Positions 35,646 through 45,588 of a DNA stretch of 64,000 bases are shown here, piece by piece; position 1 is the stretch's first letter; each line of letters opens with the position of its first letter. Under the pieces are notes generated by a model. That model worked only from the letters and a program-made list of their open reading frames with translations. It made no database searches and was not told where the DNA came from. A program made the translations under genes and the position numbers. The stretch covers positions 10,597 through 74,596 of the forward strand of contig JBALVL010000022.1 of assembly GCA_036961355.1 (NCBI GenBank), in the 5' to 3' direction. This stretch comes from Motiliproteus sp036961355 (GTDB taxonomy: Bacteria; Pseudomonadota; Gammaproteobacteria; Pseudomonadales; Balneatricaceae).

Positions 35646-36941
35646 TCAGCTATCGAACGCACTGCGTAGAACAATTGTCTCATTGCGATCCGGACCGGTT
35701 GAAACGATATCGATCGGTGTGCCCGTTAGCTCTTCAATACGCTTGATATAGGCCAGCGCAGCTGCAGGCAACTGCTCCATCGATTTAGCACCAAAGGTGG
35801 TTTCGCTCCAGCCTTGCATCTCCTCGTAGACCGGCACCACCGCTTCAAAAGCTTCACTGTCACCCGGCATCGGTACCGAATTACCTTCAGCATCCTGATA
35901 AGCCACGCAAACCTTGATAGTTTTCAGACCATCCAGCACGTCCAACTTGGTCAGACAGATACCCGAAACACTGTTGATCTGGACAGAATGGCGCAACGCC
36001 ACCGCATCGAACCAACCGCAACGACGATCACGCCCCGTGGTCGCACCCACCTCATGTCCCTTAACCGCCAAGTGCTCACCAATGTCATCGAACAATTCGG
36101 TTGGAAACGGCCCGGACCCAACACGAGTGGTGTAAGCCTTGGTGATACCCAGAATATAATCCAGATACAGCGGGCCAAAACCACTACCGGTCGCCACGCC
36201 ACCCGCAGTAGTATTGGACGAGGTCACGAACGGGTAAGTACCGTGATCAATATCGAGCAACGAGCCTTGGGCGCCTTCAAACAGAATATTGTCTCCGTTG
36301 CGACGATATTCATGCAGCTTATCGGTGACATCAATCATCATTGGACGCAGTTCTTCAGCCATCGCCATCGCGTCATCGAAGGTTTTTTGATAATCGATCG
36401 CATCAACCTTATAGTACTGGGTCAGCGCAAAGTTATGGTATTCCAGCACCTCTTTGAGCTTAGAAGCAAAACGCTCAGGGTTCATCATATCTGCCAGACG
36501 CAAACCACGACGCGCCACTTTATCTTCGTAAGCCGGACCAATACCACGCCCCGTGGTACCGATCTTGGCATTACCGCGCGCCAACTCACGTGCCTGGTCT
36601 AACGCAATATGGTACGGCAGGATCAACGGACAAGCAGGACTCAATCGCAGGCGTTCACGAACCGGCACACCCTTGAGCTCCAGCCCCGCGATCTCTTTTA
36701 GCAAGGCTTCGGGTGACAACACTACACCGTTGCCGATCATACACAGCACATTGTCACGCAGTATGCCTGATGGAATCAGATGCAGGACGGTTTTCTCACC
36801 ATCGATAACCAGCGTATGGCCGGCATTATGACCACCCTGAAAACGCGCTACCGCAGCAGCCTGTTCGGTCAGCAGGTCAACAATCTTGCCCTTGCCCTCA
36901 TCGCCCCACTGGGTGCCTAATACAACGACGTTCTTGCCCAT
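35646..36941 (-). CDS. purA: Adenylosuccinate synthetase
   Basis: A 431-residue GTP-dependent enzyme joining IMP and aspartate, first step to AMP. The N-terminus VVVLGTQWGDEGKGKIVDLL carries the P-loop-like GTP and Mg sites. The catalytic His is in GGHNAGHTL, GTTGRGIGPAYEDK is the IMP loop, and GPTGRDRR-like ATTGRDRRCGW with TSTGPDRNET completes GTP binding. It closes the hfq-hflXKC-DUF2065-hisZ-purA run, as in E. coli and Pseudomonas. Confidence 0.97.
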   Translation of the reverse strand: MGKNVVVLGTQWGDEGKGKIVDLLTEQAAAVARFQGGHNAGHTLVIDGEKTVLHLIPSGILRDNVLCMIGNGVVLSPEALLKEIAGLELKGVPVRERLRLSPACPLILPYHIALDQARELARGNAKIGTTGRGIGPAYEDKVARRGLRLADMMNPERFASKLKEVLEYHNFALTQYYKVDAIDYQKTFDDAMAMAEELRPMMIDVTDKLHEYRRNGDNILFEGAQGSLLDIDHGTYPFVTSSNTTAGGVATGSGFGPLYLDYILGITKAYTTRVGSGPFPTELFDDIGEHLAVKGHEVGATTGRDRRCGWFDAVALRHSVQINSVSGICLTKLDVLDGLKTIKVCVAYQDAEGNSVPMPGDSEAFEAVVPVYEEMQGWSETTFGAKSMEQLPAAALAYIKRIEELTGTPIDIVSTGPDRNETIVLRSAFDS

Positions 36942-37072
36942 AGATCCAAAGTCTCAATCAGATTTTATTTCAGTTCGCACTTACCGAAGATACATTCTGA
37001 TAATCACAGCTAGCACCCTTCGGGGCACTATTCAGAGCATACGTATCTCAGTAGATACCGATAATATTCAGC

Positions 37073-38260
37073 CTAACTAACAGCAACCACACTCCAGCCG
37101 CCATCAAGCAACTGTAACTGCCGATCACAACTCAGCTCCGCCAGATCAACCGGCGCGCCTGGCAAAGCCTGCACCACACGCTCACCCTGCTGGCGCAGTT
37201 GTACAACCAATGCCTGCAATGCGACATCAGATTCAACGGGAGCCAAAATAACACCACGCCGATCTGCATGATCAATCGCCAGCTCAGAAATCACCTTCAA
37301 ATCACCGCTAAAGCCGGTAGCCGGACGCGCTCGCCCGAACACCTTACCAATCTCATCGTAGCGACCACCCTTTGCCAACGGCTGACCGTAACTAGGGATA
37401 AAGACCGCAAAGACGATACCGGTATGGTAGTTATAACCACGTAGCTCGGCCAGATCAAAATAGAGCGTAACGGCCGGGAAGCGCAGCTGCACAGCATCAG
37501 CAATCGCCTGCACATCATCAAGTACCGACAACACCTCGGGATACTCCACCTGCAATGCAATACGCGCCCGCTCAATGGTATCGATTCCACCATTTAAGTG
37601 CGGTAGTAGCGCAAACGCCTGACGCAGCCCCTGAGTTAACGGCAACCTAGCCAACAAAGCCTCAAGCTCAGTCAACGACTTCTTCTGCAGCAACGCAAAC
37701 AACTCCGCCTGTTCATCGACGGTCAGCTCGGCCTGCGCAATCAACGCACGATAGATACCGACATGCCCCAGATCCAGCGTCAACGGCTGACCTAGCTCGG
37801 CCAACTGCAGCGATTCAAGCATCAGCCCGATCACTTCGATGTCACTAGCGACACCAGCATGCCCGTATAGCTCAGCGCCGATCTGCAACGGCGAGCGACC
37901 GGTCAGCATATTGGCCGGAACTGTGTGCAAGACCGAGTTGGCATAACACAATCGCGACGGAGATTGATGGTTAAGGCTGTGCGCATCAATGCGCGCCACT
38001 TGCGGCGTGGTATCCGCCCGCAGCCCCATCATCCGCCCGGTCAGGCGATCGGTCACCTGAAAGGTATTCAATGCCAGATCATTTCCGGTACCGGTCAGCA
38101 ACGATTCCAGATACTCGATCATCGGCGGCATCACCAGATCGTAGCCCCAGCTATCGAACAGGTTAAGCATTTTGCGCCGCAACGCCTCAACCTGCCGCGC
38201 TTCGGCAGGAAGTATCTCTTTAACTCCGTCTGGCAACAGCCAACGATCAGCAGTGGACAT
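37073..38260 (-). CDS. hisZ: ATP phosphoribosyltransferase regulatory subunit HisZ
   Basis: 395 residues (start 38260, MSTADRWLLPDGVKEILP; GGGAG upstream). It is a class II aminoacyl-tRNA synthetase-like fold similar to HisRS but without the anticodon domain: GLRADTTPQVARI, LRGYNYHTGIVF and LAKGGRYDEIGKVFG are visible. HisZ assembles with the short form of HisG into an octamer and gives histidine feedback control. Its presence predicts a short hisG elsewhere. The in-frame extension to 38320 lacks homology. It is conserved next to purA. Confidence 0.93.
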   Translation of the reverse strand: MSTADRWLLPDGVKEILPAEARQVEALRRKMLNLFDSWGYDLVMPPMIEYLESLLTGTGNDLALNTFQVTDRLTGRMMGLRADTTPQVARIDAHSLNHQSPSRLCYANSVLHTVPANMLTGRSPLQIGAELYGHAGVASDIEVIGLMLESLQLAELGQPLTLDLGHVGIYRALIAQAELTVDEQAELFALLQKKSLTELEALLARLPLTQGLRQAFALLPHLNGGIDTIERARIALQVEYPEVLSVLDDVQAIADAVQLRFPAVTLYFDLAELRGYNYHTGIVFAVFIPSYGQPLAKGGRYDEIGKVFGRARPATGFSGDLKVISELAIDHADRRGVILAPVESDVALQALVVQLRQQGERVVQALPGAPVDLAELSCDRQLQLLDGGWSVVAVS

Positions 38261-38358
38261 CTCTAACAAGCTCCCATCAAGAGCAATACGTGAACGATGC
38301 TGGACAGTAATAATCACCATCCAAAAAATAGAAAAATATCAACGAACTAGCTGCTTTA

Positions 38359-38550
38359 TCAATGTATTAAATAGAGCAAACCGGTTCCGATCAACATACT
38401 AGCCAAGCCGATAATACGCAGCATCCGATTATCGATCACGGCCAACTGCTGCACCATGTTGCGCCAACGCTGCGGGTACAGAAACGGAACCACTCCCTCC
38501 AACACCAGCATCAGGCAGAACGCGATCAATAACTCGCGCCACAGCTCCAT
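38359..38550 (-). CDS. DUF2065 family small membrane protein (YjeT-like)
   Basis: A 63-residue protein with two membrane segments (about 5-24 and 42-61) separated by YPQRWRNMVQQLA. The start MELWRELLIAFCLMLVLEG, central FLYPQRW and the final GL segment match the DUF2065/YjeT family, always found between hflC and hisZ or purA. Function unknown; a link to HflK/C is suggested only by its position. Confidence 0.88.
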   Translation of the reverse strand: MELWRELLIAFCLMLVLEGVVPFLYPQRWRNMVQQLAVIDNRMLRIIGLASMLIGTGLLYLIH

Positions 38551-38600
38551 AGAGCCTCCTTACAGCAACAGTCAAGACACTATTACGACTACGCCAAACA

Positions 38601-38624
38601 CAAAAAAACCGGGACGCATCCCGG
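38601..38624 (-). terminator. Terminator after hflC
   Basis: Stem CCGGGA/TCCCGG (38609-38614 and 38619-38624) followed on the minus strand by T7 (38608-38602). It lies between hflC and the DUF2065 gene, so DUF2065-hisZ-purA may need its own promoter. A weaker GC hairpin with an imperfect stem lies at about 38657-38690. Confidence 0.75.
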
Positions 38625-38742
38625 CTGACGAATAATACACCAACGTTACACTAAACACAGCCCCATCCTATTCAGGAATAGGGGCTGTTATAAGAAGGTC
38701 AGACTATCAATCAATCCCAGTCACTTTTCAGTAACAGGCTCT

Positions 38743-39618
38743 TTAATTACGACCCATGGGTGCATTCAGGTATTTAAAGAAATCGCTACTCGGATCCAAC
38801 ACCATCACGTCACCTTTATTGTTAAAGGTCTCTTTATAGGCATTAAGACTACGGTAAAACGAGTAGAACTCCGAATCTTTCTGATAAGCGTTAGCATAGG
38901 TCGCGGCAGCCAAGGCATCGCCATCACCGCGTAACTGCTCAGCTTCACGGAACGCTTCAGCCAACAATACGGTCTTTTGACGATCGGCGTCAGCGCGAAT
39001 ACCTTCGGCTAACTCATTACCTTTAGAGCGCAACTCACGTGCTTCCCGCTCACGCTCAGTTCGCATCCGGTCATATACCGACTCACTTACCTCGGTAGGC
39101 AGCTCGATACGCTTAACCCTGACATCAACCACTTCAATACCCAGCTCTGTCTGGCTAATCGCAGTCAACTCCCGAGTCAGCTCAACCATCATCTCTTCAC
39201 GCTGCCCCGAAACAACCTCGGTCAACGTGCGACGACCAAACTTGTTACGCAACCGCGTATCCATCCGAGACGACAACAGGTCCGACGCACGGAATTCGTC
39301 ACCAGAGGTAGCGGTATAATAAGTCTTAACATCAGCAATTCGCCATTTTACAAACGAGTCAACGATCAGTCGTTTCTTATCCAGCGTCAGGTAATCCTGC
39401 GGCCGTGAGTCCAACGTCTGCACCCGGCCATCAAACTTGGACACTGTGTTAACCATCGGGATTTTAAAGTGCAGGCCTGGCTGAAGGTCAGCATTGACTA
39501 CCTCACCAAAACGTAACACCAAACCACGCTCGGTTTCACTGATGATAAAGATCGACTTTGACAGCACGACCAACACCAGTAACAGACCACCTAGTACAAC
39601 AAAAGTACGTCCACCCAT
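38743..39618 (-). CDS. hflC: FtsH protease modulator HflC
   Basis: A 291-residue SPFH/prohibitin-family protein with one N-terminal membrane segment (FVVLGGLLLVLVVLSKSIF) and a periplasmic SPFH domain from about residue 25, including RGLVLRFGEVVN and the LDSRPQDYLTLDKK segment. With HflK it forms the large ring around FtsH that restricts its access to membrane proteins. It starts one base after the hflK stop. Confidence 0.95.
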   Translation of the reverse strand: MGGRTFVVLGGLLLVLVVLSKSIFIISETERGLVLRFGEVVNADLQPGLHFKIPMVNTVSKFDGRVQTLDSRPQDYLTLDKKRLIVDSFVKWRIADVKTYYTATSGDEFRASDLLSSRMDTRLRNKFGRRTLTEVVSGQREEMMVELTRELTAISQTELGIEVVDVRVKRIELPTEVSESVYDRMRTEREREARELRSKGNELAEGIRADADRQKTVLLAEAFREAEQLRGDGDALAAATYANAYQKDSEFYSFYRSLNAYKETFNNKGDVMVLDPSSDFFKYLNAPMGRN

Positions 39619-39619
39619 G

Positions 39620-40798
39620 TTAGCGCTCCTCCCTTACTGACGACGCCTGGCGTCGACGAAGGCGATTGATCACCTCGTCAGCAACTTGCCCGACGGAGTC
39701 ATTATCTAGCTGCTGATCGTTGCCGAAATTAATAGAGCCCGACTTACGATTGATGATCTGATCCAATGGCAGATACATCATGTTATTACCACCTTCAACA
39801 TCCATCAGTACCTTTGACGAGTTCGACATTACCGCCGACATCGCGTCCAGATACAAACGTTCACGCGTTACAACAGGGGCTTTCTGGTATTCGAACAACA
39901 GTTTTTCAAAACGATCGGCTTCACCTTCTGCTCGGGTAGTCACCTCGGCTTGATAGGCACTGGCCTCCTCCAACAGACGCTGAGCCTTACCTCGGGCCTC
40001 AGGAACGATACCGTTAGCGTAGGATTCTGCTTCGTTCTTAACTCGCTGCTCATCCTCCCTCGCCTTGATCACATCATCAAACGCCGACTGAACCTGGCTT
40101 GGTGCCCGAGTACTCTCAACGTTCACCTTGGAAATACGCAGACCTGTACCGTAAGTATCCATATAACCCTGGAGTCGTTCCTGCACTTCGGTGGCCAGCA
40201 ACTCACGTCCTTCGGTCAAGATAAAGTGCATCTCGGAAGTCCCCACAGCATGACGCAACGCGCTCTCGGTTGCATGCTTAAGGCTGACCTCAGGATCGCG
40301 AACCTTCAACACAAAGGACTTAGGATCGGTAACCCGATATTGCACCTTCAAACCAACCTCGACGATATTCTCGTCTTCAGTCAGCATCAGTGCCCGGTGT
40401 TCTTCAGAACGAACCTGAGTTACGTTGATCGGAAAGCGTTGATCTATCAATGGCGGATTCCAGCGCAGACCTGGCAACACGGTGTCGTTGTATTTGCCCA
40501 ACCGCAGTATAACCACTCGCTCCTGTTCGTTGACGGTGTAAAAACCCATCCCGCCCCACACAACAGCCAAACCGAAAACAAGCAACAGCACGCCACCCAT
40601 CCCCAGCGAGCTTCCTTTGCCAGAACCGGAGCTGCTACCGCCGCCACCGCCGCCACCAAAGATGCCATTGAGCTTTTCCTGCAATTTACGCAGCGCTTCA
40701 TCTAAATCTGGCGGCCCATCATTCTTTTTGCCACCTCGGCCACCATTACCCCAAGGGTCCTGATTGTTGCCATTGCCACCTGGCTCATTCCAAGCCAT
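39620..40798 (-). CDS. hflK: FtsH protease modulator HflK
   Basis: About 392 residues. The second ATG (40798, MAWNEPGGNG) is preferred because GGAG lies six bases upstream; the first (40804) has no space for a ribosome site. A Gly/Asn-rich cytoplasmic N-terminus and a Gly/Ser run (FGGGGGGGSSSGSGKG) precede the membrane segment (MGGVLLLVFGLAVVWGG) and SPFH domain. Partner of HflC in the FtsH complex. It is 169 bases downstream of hflX. Confidence 0.95.
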   Translation of the reverse strand: MAWNEPGGNGNNQDPWGNGGRGGKKNDGPPDLDEALRKLQEKLNGIFGGGGGGGSSSGSGKGSSLGMGGVLLLVFGLAVVWGGMGFYTVNEQERVVILRLGKYNDTVLPGLRWNPPLIDQRFPINVTQVRSEEHRALMLTEDENIVEVGLKVQYRVTDPKSFVLKVRDPEVSLKHATESALRHAVGTSEMHFILTEGRELLATEVQERLQGYMDTYGTGLRISKVNVESTRAPSQVQSAFDDVIKAREDEQRVKNEAESYANGIVPEARGKAQRLLEEASAYQAEVTTRAEGEADRFEKLLFEYQKAPVVTRERLYLDAMSAVMSNSSKVLMDVEGGNNMMYLPLDQIINRKSGSINFGNDQQLDNDSVGQVADEVINRLRRRQASSVREER

Positions 40799-40966
40799 AA
40801 GCATCTCCGTAATTAATTGAGTAAATTAAAAAAATCATGAACTACATTATCAAACTGTTATGACTGCGCATTGTAGGTAGCGACCCAACACCTTGCAAGG
40901 TACATAAGGTGATCCATTACTGAGAACCCACTTTTCAGTCACTGCAAGTACATAGAACTCTCACTT

Positions 40967-42274
40967 CTACCACGGATCATCTGAAACTGTCGGAAAAAAA
41001 CGCTCTGGACTAACCCCGACACGAGTCAAAATCTGCAATAGATCCCGCTTTTGTATGCGCACTTCTAACAACATCAACCCAGCTTCATCGACCTGCTCAC
41101 TAAGCACCGCATCCTGAGTATAAAGCTGCGCCCTGAACGCGCCTTCTGACGGGCTCAGCTGCACTGTCTGGTGGACAATATCATCCCCCAGAAGTTCGGC
41201 AACCGCTTGTGTTAGCAACTCAATCCCTGCGCCTGATACTGCCGACAACCAGACGCGCTGCGGCCGGCCCTGTTCATCACGGTCGATTCTAGCCGCCATA
41301 CCGTCCATCAGGTCGATCTTGTTATAAACCTCAAGCATCGGGATTTCATCGGCACCAATCTCCTGCAGTACCGATGTCACCTGCTCGACATTGAGGTCAC
41401 GCTCTTCACTGGCCGCATCGACGACATGTAACAACAATGATGCTTCGGTAGTTTCCTGCAACGTAGCACGAAACGCTTCCACTAACTTGTGCGGCAGATG
41501 CCGAATAAAACCGACCGTATCAGCCAGTATTACCGAGCCAACATCGGCGACATCGACCCGGCGCAAGGTCGGATCGAGGGTGGCGAACAATTGGTCAGCA
41601 ACATAAACCTGCGACTCGGTCATCCGATTAAACAGCGTAGACTTACCGGCGTTGGTATAACCGACCAGCGACACCGTTGAGATTTCGGCCCGCTGACGTT
41701 TTCGCCGACCCTGGTCACGCTGCTTACGCACTTTATCCAGCCGCTTAAGTATCGACTTGATTCGCGCCCGCAACAGCCGCCGGTCGGTTTCCAACTGAGT
41801 CTCACCCGGCCCCCGCAGCCCGATCCCCCCTTTCTGCCGCTCCAGGTGAGTCCAACCGCGAACTAGCCGGGTCGACATGTGCTCTAACTGAGCCAATTCG
41901 ACCTGCAACTTCCCTTCGTAGGTACGGGCACGTTGGGCGAAGATATCCAGGATCAAACCGGTACGGTCAAGCACCCGACACTCCAGCAACTGCTCGAGGT
42001 TACGCTCTTGACTCGGTGATAACGTGTGATTAAACAGAACCAACCGGGCATCGTGCTGGCGGGCGATCTCAGCGATCTCCTGCGCCTTGCCTTGGCCGAC
42101 AAAATACTGGGGACTGGGACGGTTGCGCGATCCTGCCACTAAGGCAACAGGATCGGCACCGGCGGACAGTGCGAGTTCTTCGAACTCTTTCGGGTCTTCC
42201 CGTTCAGCTTCATCATGTAGATCAAGATGAACAAGCACTGCGATTTCGCCCGATTTAGGTCGCTCGAAAAACAA
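40967..42274 (-). CDS. hflX: Ribosome-dissociating GTPase HflX
   Basis: A 435-residue HflX/Obg-family GTPase. The N-terminal HflX domain has YFVGQGKAQEIAEIA and the linker GGIGLRGPGETQLETDRR. The G domain has GYTNAGKSTLFN (G1), DTVGFIRHLP (G3) and NKIDL (G4). HflX splits stalled or stressed ribosomes after heat shock. It follows hfq by 36 bases, the usual order. Confidence 0.96.
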   Translation of the reverse strand: MFFERPKSGEIAVLVHLDLHDEAEREDPKEFEELALSAGADPVALVAGSRNRPSPQYFVGQGKAQEIAEIARQHDARLVLFNHTLSPSQERNLEQLLECRVLDRTGLILDIFAQRARTYEGKLQVELAQLEHMSTRLVRGWTHLERQKGGIGLRGPGETQLETDRRLLRARIKSILKRLDKVRKQRDQGRRKRQRAEISTVSLVGYTNAGKSTLFNRMTESQVYVADQLFATLDPTLRRVDVADVGSVILADTVGFIRHLPHKLVEAFRATLQETTEASLLLHVVDAASEERDLNVEQVTSVLQEIGADEIPMLEVYNKIDLMDGMAARIDRDEQGRPQRVWLSAVSGAGIELLTQAVAELLGDDIVHQTVQLSPSEGAFRAQLYTQDAVLSEQVDEAGLMLLEVRIQKRDLLQILTRVGVSPERFFPTVSDDPW

Positions 42275-42310
42275 TCGACTTCCTTAATTTAATAGCGATA
42301 GGACGAGGTA

Positions 42311-42553
42311 TTAAGCCTCTTCACCGTCGATGGCCTGGACCGGGGTTTTAACCGGACGTGACGGCACAACAGTCGAGATAGCATGTTTGTACACCATCTG
42401 GCTGACAGTGTTCTTCAACAGGATAACGAACTGATCGAACGATTCGATCTGCCCCTGCAGTTTGATGCCATTAACCAGAAAGATGGATACGGGCACCCGC
42501 TCCTTGCGTAGAACGTTTAGATAAGGGTCTTGTAGAGTCTGCCCTTTTGACAT
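42311..42553 (-). CDS. hfq: RNA chaperone Hfq
   Basis: An 80-residue Sm-like hexamer subunit: MSKGQTLQDPYLNVLRKERV, FLVNGIKLQG (Sm1) and YKHAISTVVPSR (Sm2) with the proximal-face Gln8, Phe/His and Lys residues in place. The C-terminal tail is short. It pairs small RNAs with mRNAs. Located between miaA and hflX. Confidence 0.97.
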   Translation of the reverse strand: MSKGQTLQDPYLNVLRKERVPVSIFLVNGIKLQGQIESFDQFVILLKNTVSQMVYKHAISTVVPSRPVKTPVQAIDGEEA

Positions 42554-42685
42554 GATGTACTCCTTACAGCACTAATTTACGATAATTGACAGCAAACAGC
42601 GGTCATTACGAAGACGGGGCGTTGTTTCAAATGGCAAAACAATCCAATCCCAGCCTCAAAATACGCGATCGGCCCAGCGAGCTAC

Positions 42686-43654
42686 CTATATAAGGTAGTC
42701 ATCAACCAATTTCAAGGTATTACTCAGAATATTAGGGTCACAAGCATCAACGCGTTGCGCCCCCTGCCAGCTTCGAAGCCAAGTTAATTGACGTTTGGCC
42801 AGCTGACGGGTGGCGATAATACCACGCTCGATCATCGTGTCGAGGCCAACCTCTCCGTCCAGGTAGCTCCACATCTGGCGATACCCCACACATCGGATCG
42901 ACGGCATTAATGGGTTCAGATCGCCACGGTGGTAGAGCGCAGCGACCTCGGCCTCGAAACCTGCTTCGATCATTGCCTCAAATCGCTGCTCAATTCGATG
43001 ATGCAACAACTTCCGATCGGCCACATCAACATTGAGCTGTAAAGGCGAGAACGGCAGCTTGCTATCTTGCTGGGCCTGCCACAACTCAGTCAGGGTTTTT
43101 CCGGTCAATTCATACACCTCCAGCGCCCGCTGTAAGCGCTGAGGATCATTAGGGTGAATCCGCTGAGCAGATACCGGATCAATACTCTGGAGTCGCTGGT
43201 GTAATGCCTCCCAACCTTCGGTTTCAGCCTGTGTTAACAATATCTCCCGCACCTGCGGGTCGGCTTTGGGCAAGTTAGCCAGCCCCTCCAACAAGGCTTT
43301 AAAATAGAGCATGGTGCCGCCCACTAGAACAGGAATCCGTCCAGCGTCATGGATACTGTCTATCTGCTGCAGCGCATCGCTACGAAACTCAGCCGCTGAA
43401 TAACTCTCGGCAGGGTCTTTTATATCGATCAACCGATGTGGCGCGCGTGCCAACAATTCGGCGTCTGGTTTAGCGGTACCGATATCCATGCCACGATAGA
43501 TCAACGCCGAATCGACGCTAATCAGATCACAAGGCAACTGTTCTGCCAGCCGCACTGCCAGATCGGTCTTGCCGGTGGCAGTAGCCCCCATGATGCAGAT
43601 CACAGGGCGCTGGCGACTAGCTTCAGTGGGACCTGACGGCGCAAGAGACCTCAT
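42686..43654 (-). CDS. miaA: tRNA dimethylallyltransferase
   Basis: A 322-residue enzyme adding dimethylallyl to A37 of UNN-decoding tRNAs. The start at 43654 overlaps the mutL stop (ATGA), with GAGGGG upstream; the longer frame to 43729 runs inside mutL. Motifs are IMGATATGKTDLAVRLA (P-loop), DSALIYRGMDIGTAKP and GGTMLYFKALLEGLANLP, then RCVGYRQMW. It is translationally coupled to mutL. It makes the substrate for ms2i6A by Fe-S enzyme MiaB, which is not in this window. Confidence 0.95.
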   Translation of the reverse strand: MRSLAPSGPTEASRQRPVICIMGATATGKTDLAVRLAEQLPCDLISVDSALIYRGMDIGTAKPDAELLARAPHRLIDIKDPAESYSAAEFRSDALQQIDSIHDAGRIPVLVGGTMLYFKALLEGLANLPKADPQVREILLTQAETEGWEALHQRLQSIDPVSAQRIHPNDPQRLQRALEVYELTGKTLTELWQAQQDSKLPFSPLQLNVDVADRKLLHHRIEQRFEAMIEAGFEAEVAALYHRGDLNPLMPSIRCVGYRQMWSYLDGEVGLDTMIERGIIATRQLAKRQLTWLRSWQGAQRVDACDPNILSNTLKLVDDYLI

Positions 43655-45528
43655 CACTGCCCCCTCAAGAACAGCTTGTCGAGCGAATGCATATCCAGCT
43701 GAGTCCAGGTTGGGCGACCGTGATTGCATTGACCACTTCGTTCGGTCCGCTCCATATCACGCAGTAAACCGTTCATCTCAGGCAAAGTTAACTGGCGGTT
43801 AGCACGAACCGAACCGTGACATGCCATGGTCGCCAAAATATGATTATGCTCTGCTTCTATCCGGTCGCTATCGCCCAGCACACGCAGGTCGGCCAATACA
43901 TCGCGTAGCAGCTGCTCAACATTGCCGTTTTTCAGTAACGTCGGCACCTGCCGAATTACCAGCGACTCTTCGCTCATCCGCTCCAGCTCAAACCCTAATC
44001 GGCCAAACAGTTCGGAAAACTCTTCGGCGCAATCGGCCTCATGTGAACTGACCGCCAACGATTGCGGTACCAACAACGGCTGCGAGGTAATCCCCTGCTC
44101 GGCGTACGATTGCTTCATACGCTCGTATACCACCCGCTCGTGAGCGGCATGCATATCCACCAAAATCAAACCCTGAACGTTTTGCGCCAGGATATAAACC
44201 CCGTGCAACTGCGCCAACGCAAAACCCAGCGGGGGGGCTTCAGTCTCATCACTTTCAGGCAGAGCAGTGGTCTGCGCAGAAGAAAACACCTCACCGGTTG
44301 TTTCAGAAAATGCAGCCGGCAGCTCGGAGCTACTATTGCTGGCAGCATGAGGGTGAAGGGCACTGTATGCCGAAATTTGTTCTTGCACCTGCCCAGCCTG
44401 CGGTGCTGTACGCGGGTAGGACAGCGGCATCGATTGCTGCTGCTGAAGCTGCTGCGCCTCCACTTGTTGTGACTGCAACATCGTAGCGGCCTGAGCGTCG
44501 TTATCGGCACCAACCTGATCCGACGGAGTCACTTCGGCCAAGCCACGATGCAGCGTGCGGAACAGAAAATCATGCACCAAACGGCCATCGCGAAAACGCA
44601 CTTCATGCTTGGTCGGATGGACGTTAACATCGACATCAGCAGGATTGAGCTCCAGAAACAACACAAAGGTCGAGTGACGACCACTGTAGAGCACGTCGCG
44701 ATAGGCTTGCCGAATCGCATGGGCAACCAACTTATCGCGAATCGACCGGCCATTTACGAAGAAGTACTGCAGATCAGCTTGCGAGCGCGAGAACGACGGT
44801 AAGCCAACCCACCCCCACAACCGCAGTCCGGCAGCTTCCACGTCAAGCGCCACGGCGTTTTCCATGAACGCAGGGCCGCAGAGCGAAGCGACACGGCGCT
44901 CCAACTCAACCTGTGTCGAAGCCGGACGCAACTGGTGGATCACCCTACCGTTATGGCGCAAGGTCATCGCCACATCCGAACGACTCAACGCCAGCCGTTT
45001 AACCACCTCTTCCAGATGACCGAATTCGGTCTTCTCTTTACGCAAAAATTTGCGCCGCGCCGGCGTGTTAAAAAACAGATCACGCACTTCAACGGTGGTG
45101 CCTTGCGGGTGAGCTGCCGGTTTGACTACCGAACTCATCTCTCGTCCTTCAGCCTCAACCTGCCAGGCCTGCTCCGCCCCTTGGGCTTGCGAGGTCAGCG
45201 TTAAGCGCGATACCGAGCTGACACTGGCCAGCGCCTCACCGCGAAAACCCAGAGATGCCACAGCCTCCAGATCATCAAGGTCTTTAATTTTACTGGTCGC
45301 ATGCCGATTGAGCGCCAACGCCAGATCCTCTTTATCAACGCCACTGCCGTTATCACGCAGCCGGATTAGCTTAACGCCACCCTGTTCGACATCGACATCG
45401 ATTCGGCTAGCCCCGGCATCAAGACTATTTTCAAGCAACTCTTTAACGACGGAGGCGGGGCGTTCGACCACCTCACCGGCGGCGATCTGGTTGGCAAGAA
45501 GGGGAGACAGTAACGCGATGCGATTCAT
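43654..45528 (-). CDS. mutL: DNA mismatch repair protein MutL
   Basis: A 624-residue GHKL ATPase: ELLENSLDAGA, RDNGSGV, TSKI and GFRGEALASV in the N-terminal domain, a Gln/Ser-rich linker (about 350-430) and a C-terminal dimerisation domain. The latter contains DMHAAHERVVYE, matching the DxHA-x2-E-x4-E endonuclease motif, plus ACHGSVRA and CNHGRPTW. MutL of E. coli lacks this motif, so this protein is probably a nicking type, as in Pseudomonas. The overlap with miaA is conserved. Confidence 0.95.
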   Translation of the reverse strand: MNRIALLSPLLANQIAAGEVVERPASVVKELLENSLDAGASRIDVDVEQGGVKLIRLRDNGSGVDKEDLALALNRHATSKIKDLDDLEAVASLGFRGEALASVSSVSRLTLTSQAQGAEQAWQVEAEGREMSSVVKPAAHPQGTTVEVRDLFFNTPARRKFLRKEKTEFGHLEEVVKRLALSRSDVAMTLRHNGRVIHQLRPASTQVELERRVASLCGPAFMENAVALDVEAAGLRLWGWVGLPSFSRSQADLQYFFVNGRSIRDKLVAHAIRQAYRDVLYSGRHSTFVLFLELNPADVDVNVHPTKHEVRFRDGRLVHDFLFRTLHRGLAEVTPSDQVGADNDAQAATMLQSQQVEAQQLQQQQSMPLSYPRTAPQAGQVQEQISAYSALHPHAASNSSSELPAAFSETTGEVFSSAQTTALPESDETEAPPLGFALAQLHGVYILAQNVQGLILVDMHAAHERVVYERMKQSYAEQGITSQPLLVPQSLAVSSHEADCAEEFSELFGRLGFELERMSEESLVIRQVPTLLKNGNVEQLLRDVLADLRVLGDSDRIEAEHNHILATMACHGSVRANRQLTLPEMNGLLRDMERTERSGQCNHGRPTWTQLDMHSLDKLFLRGQ

Positions 45529-45588
45529 CAGAGACTCAACACTGGTAGCGGGTAGTAAAAACTGAGAGACAACGTTGGCGAAAGCCGA

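Noticed and set aside
35814..36602. 262-codon plus-strand open frame opposite purA
   Set aside because: Antisense shadow of purA; no independent evidence.
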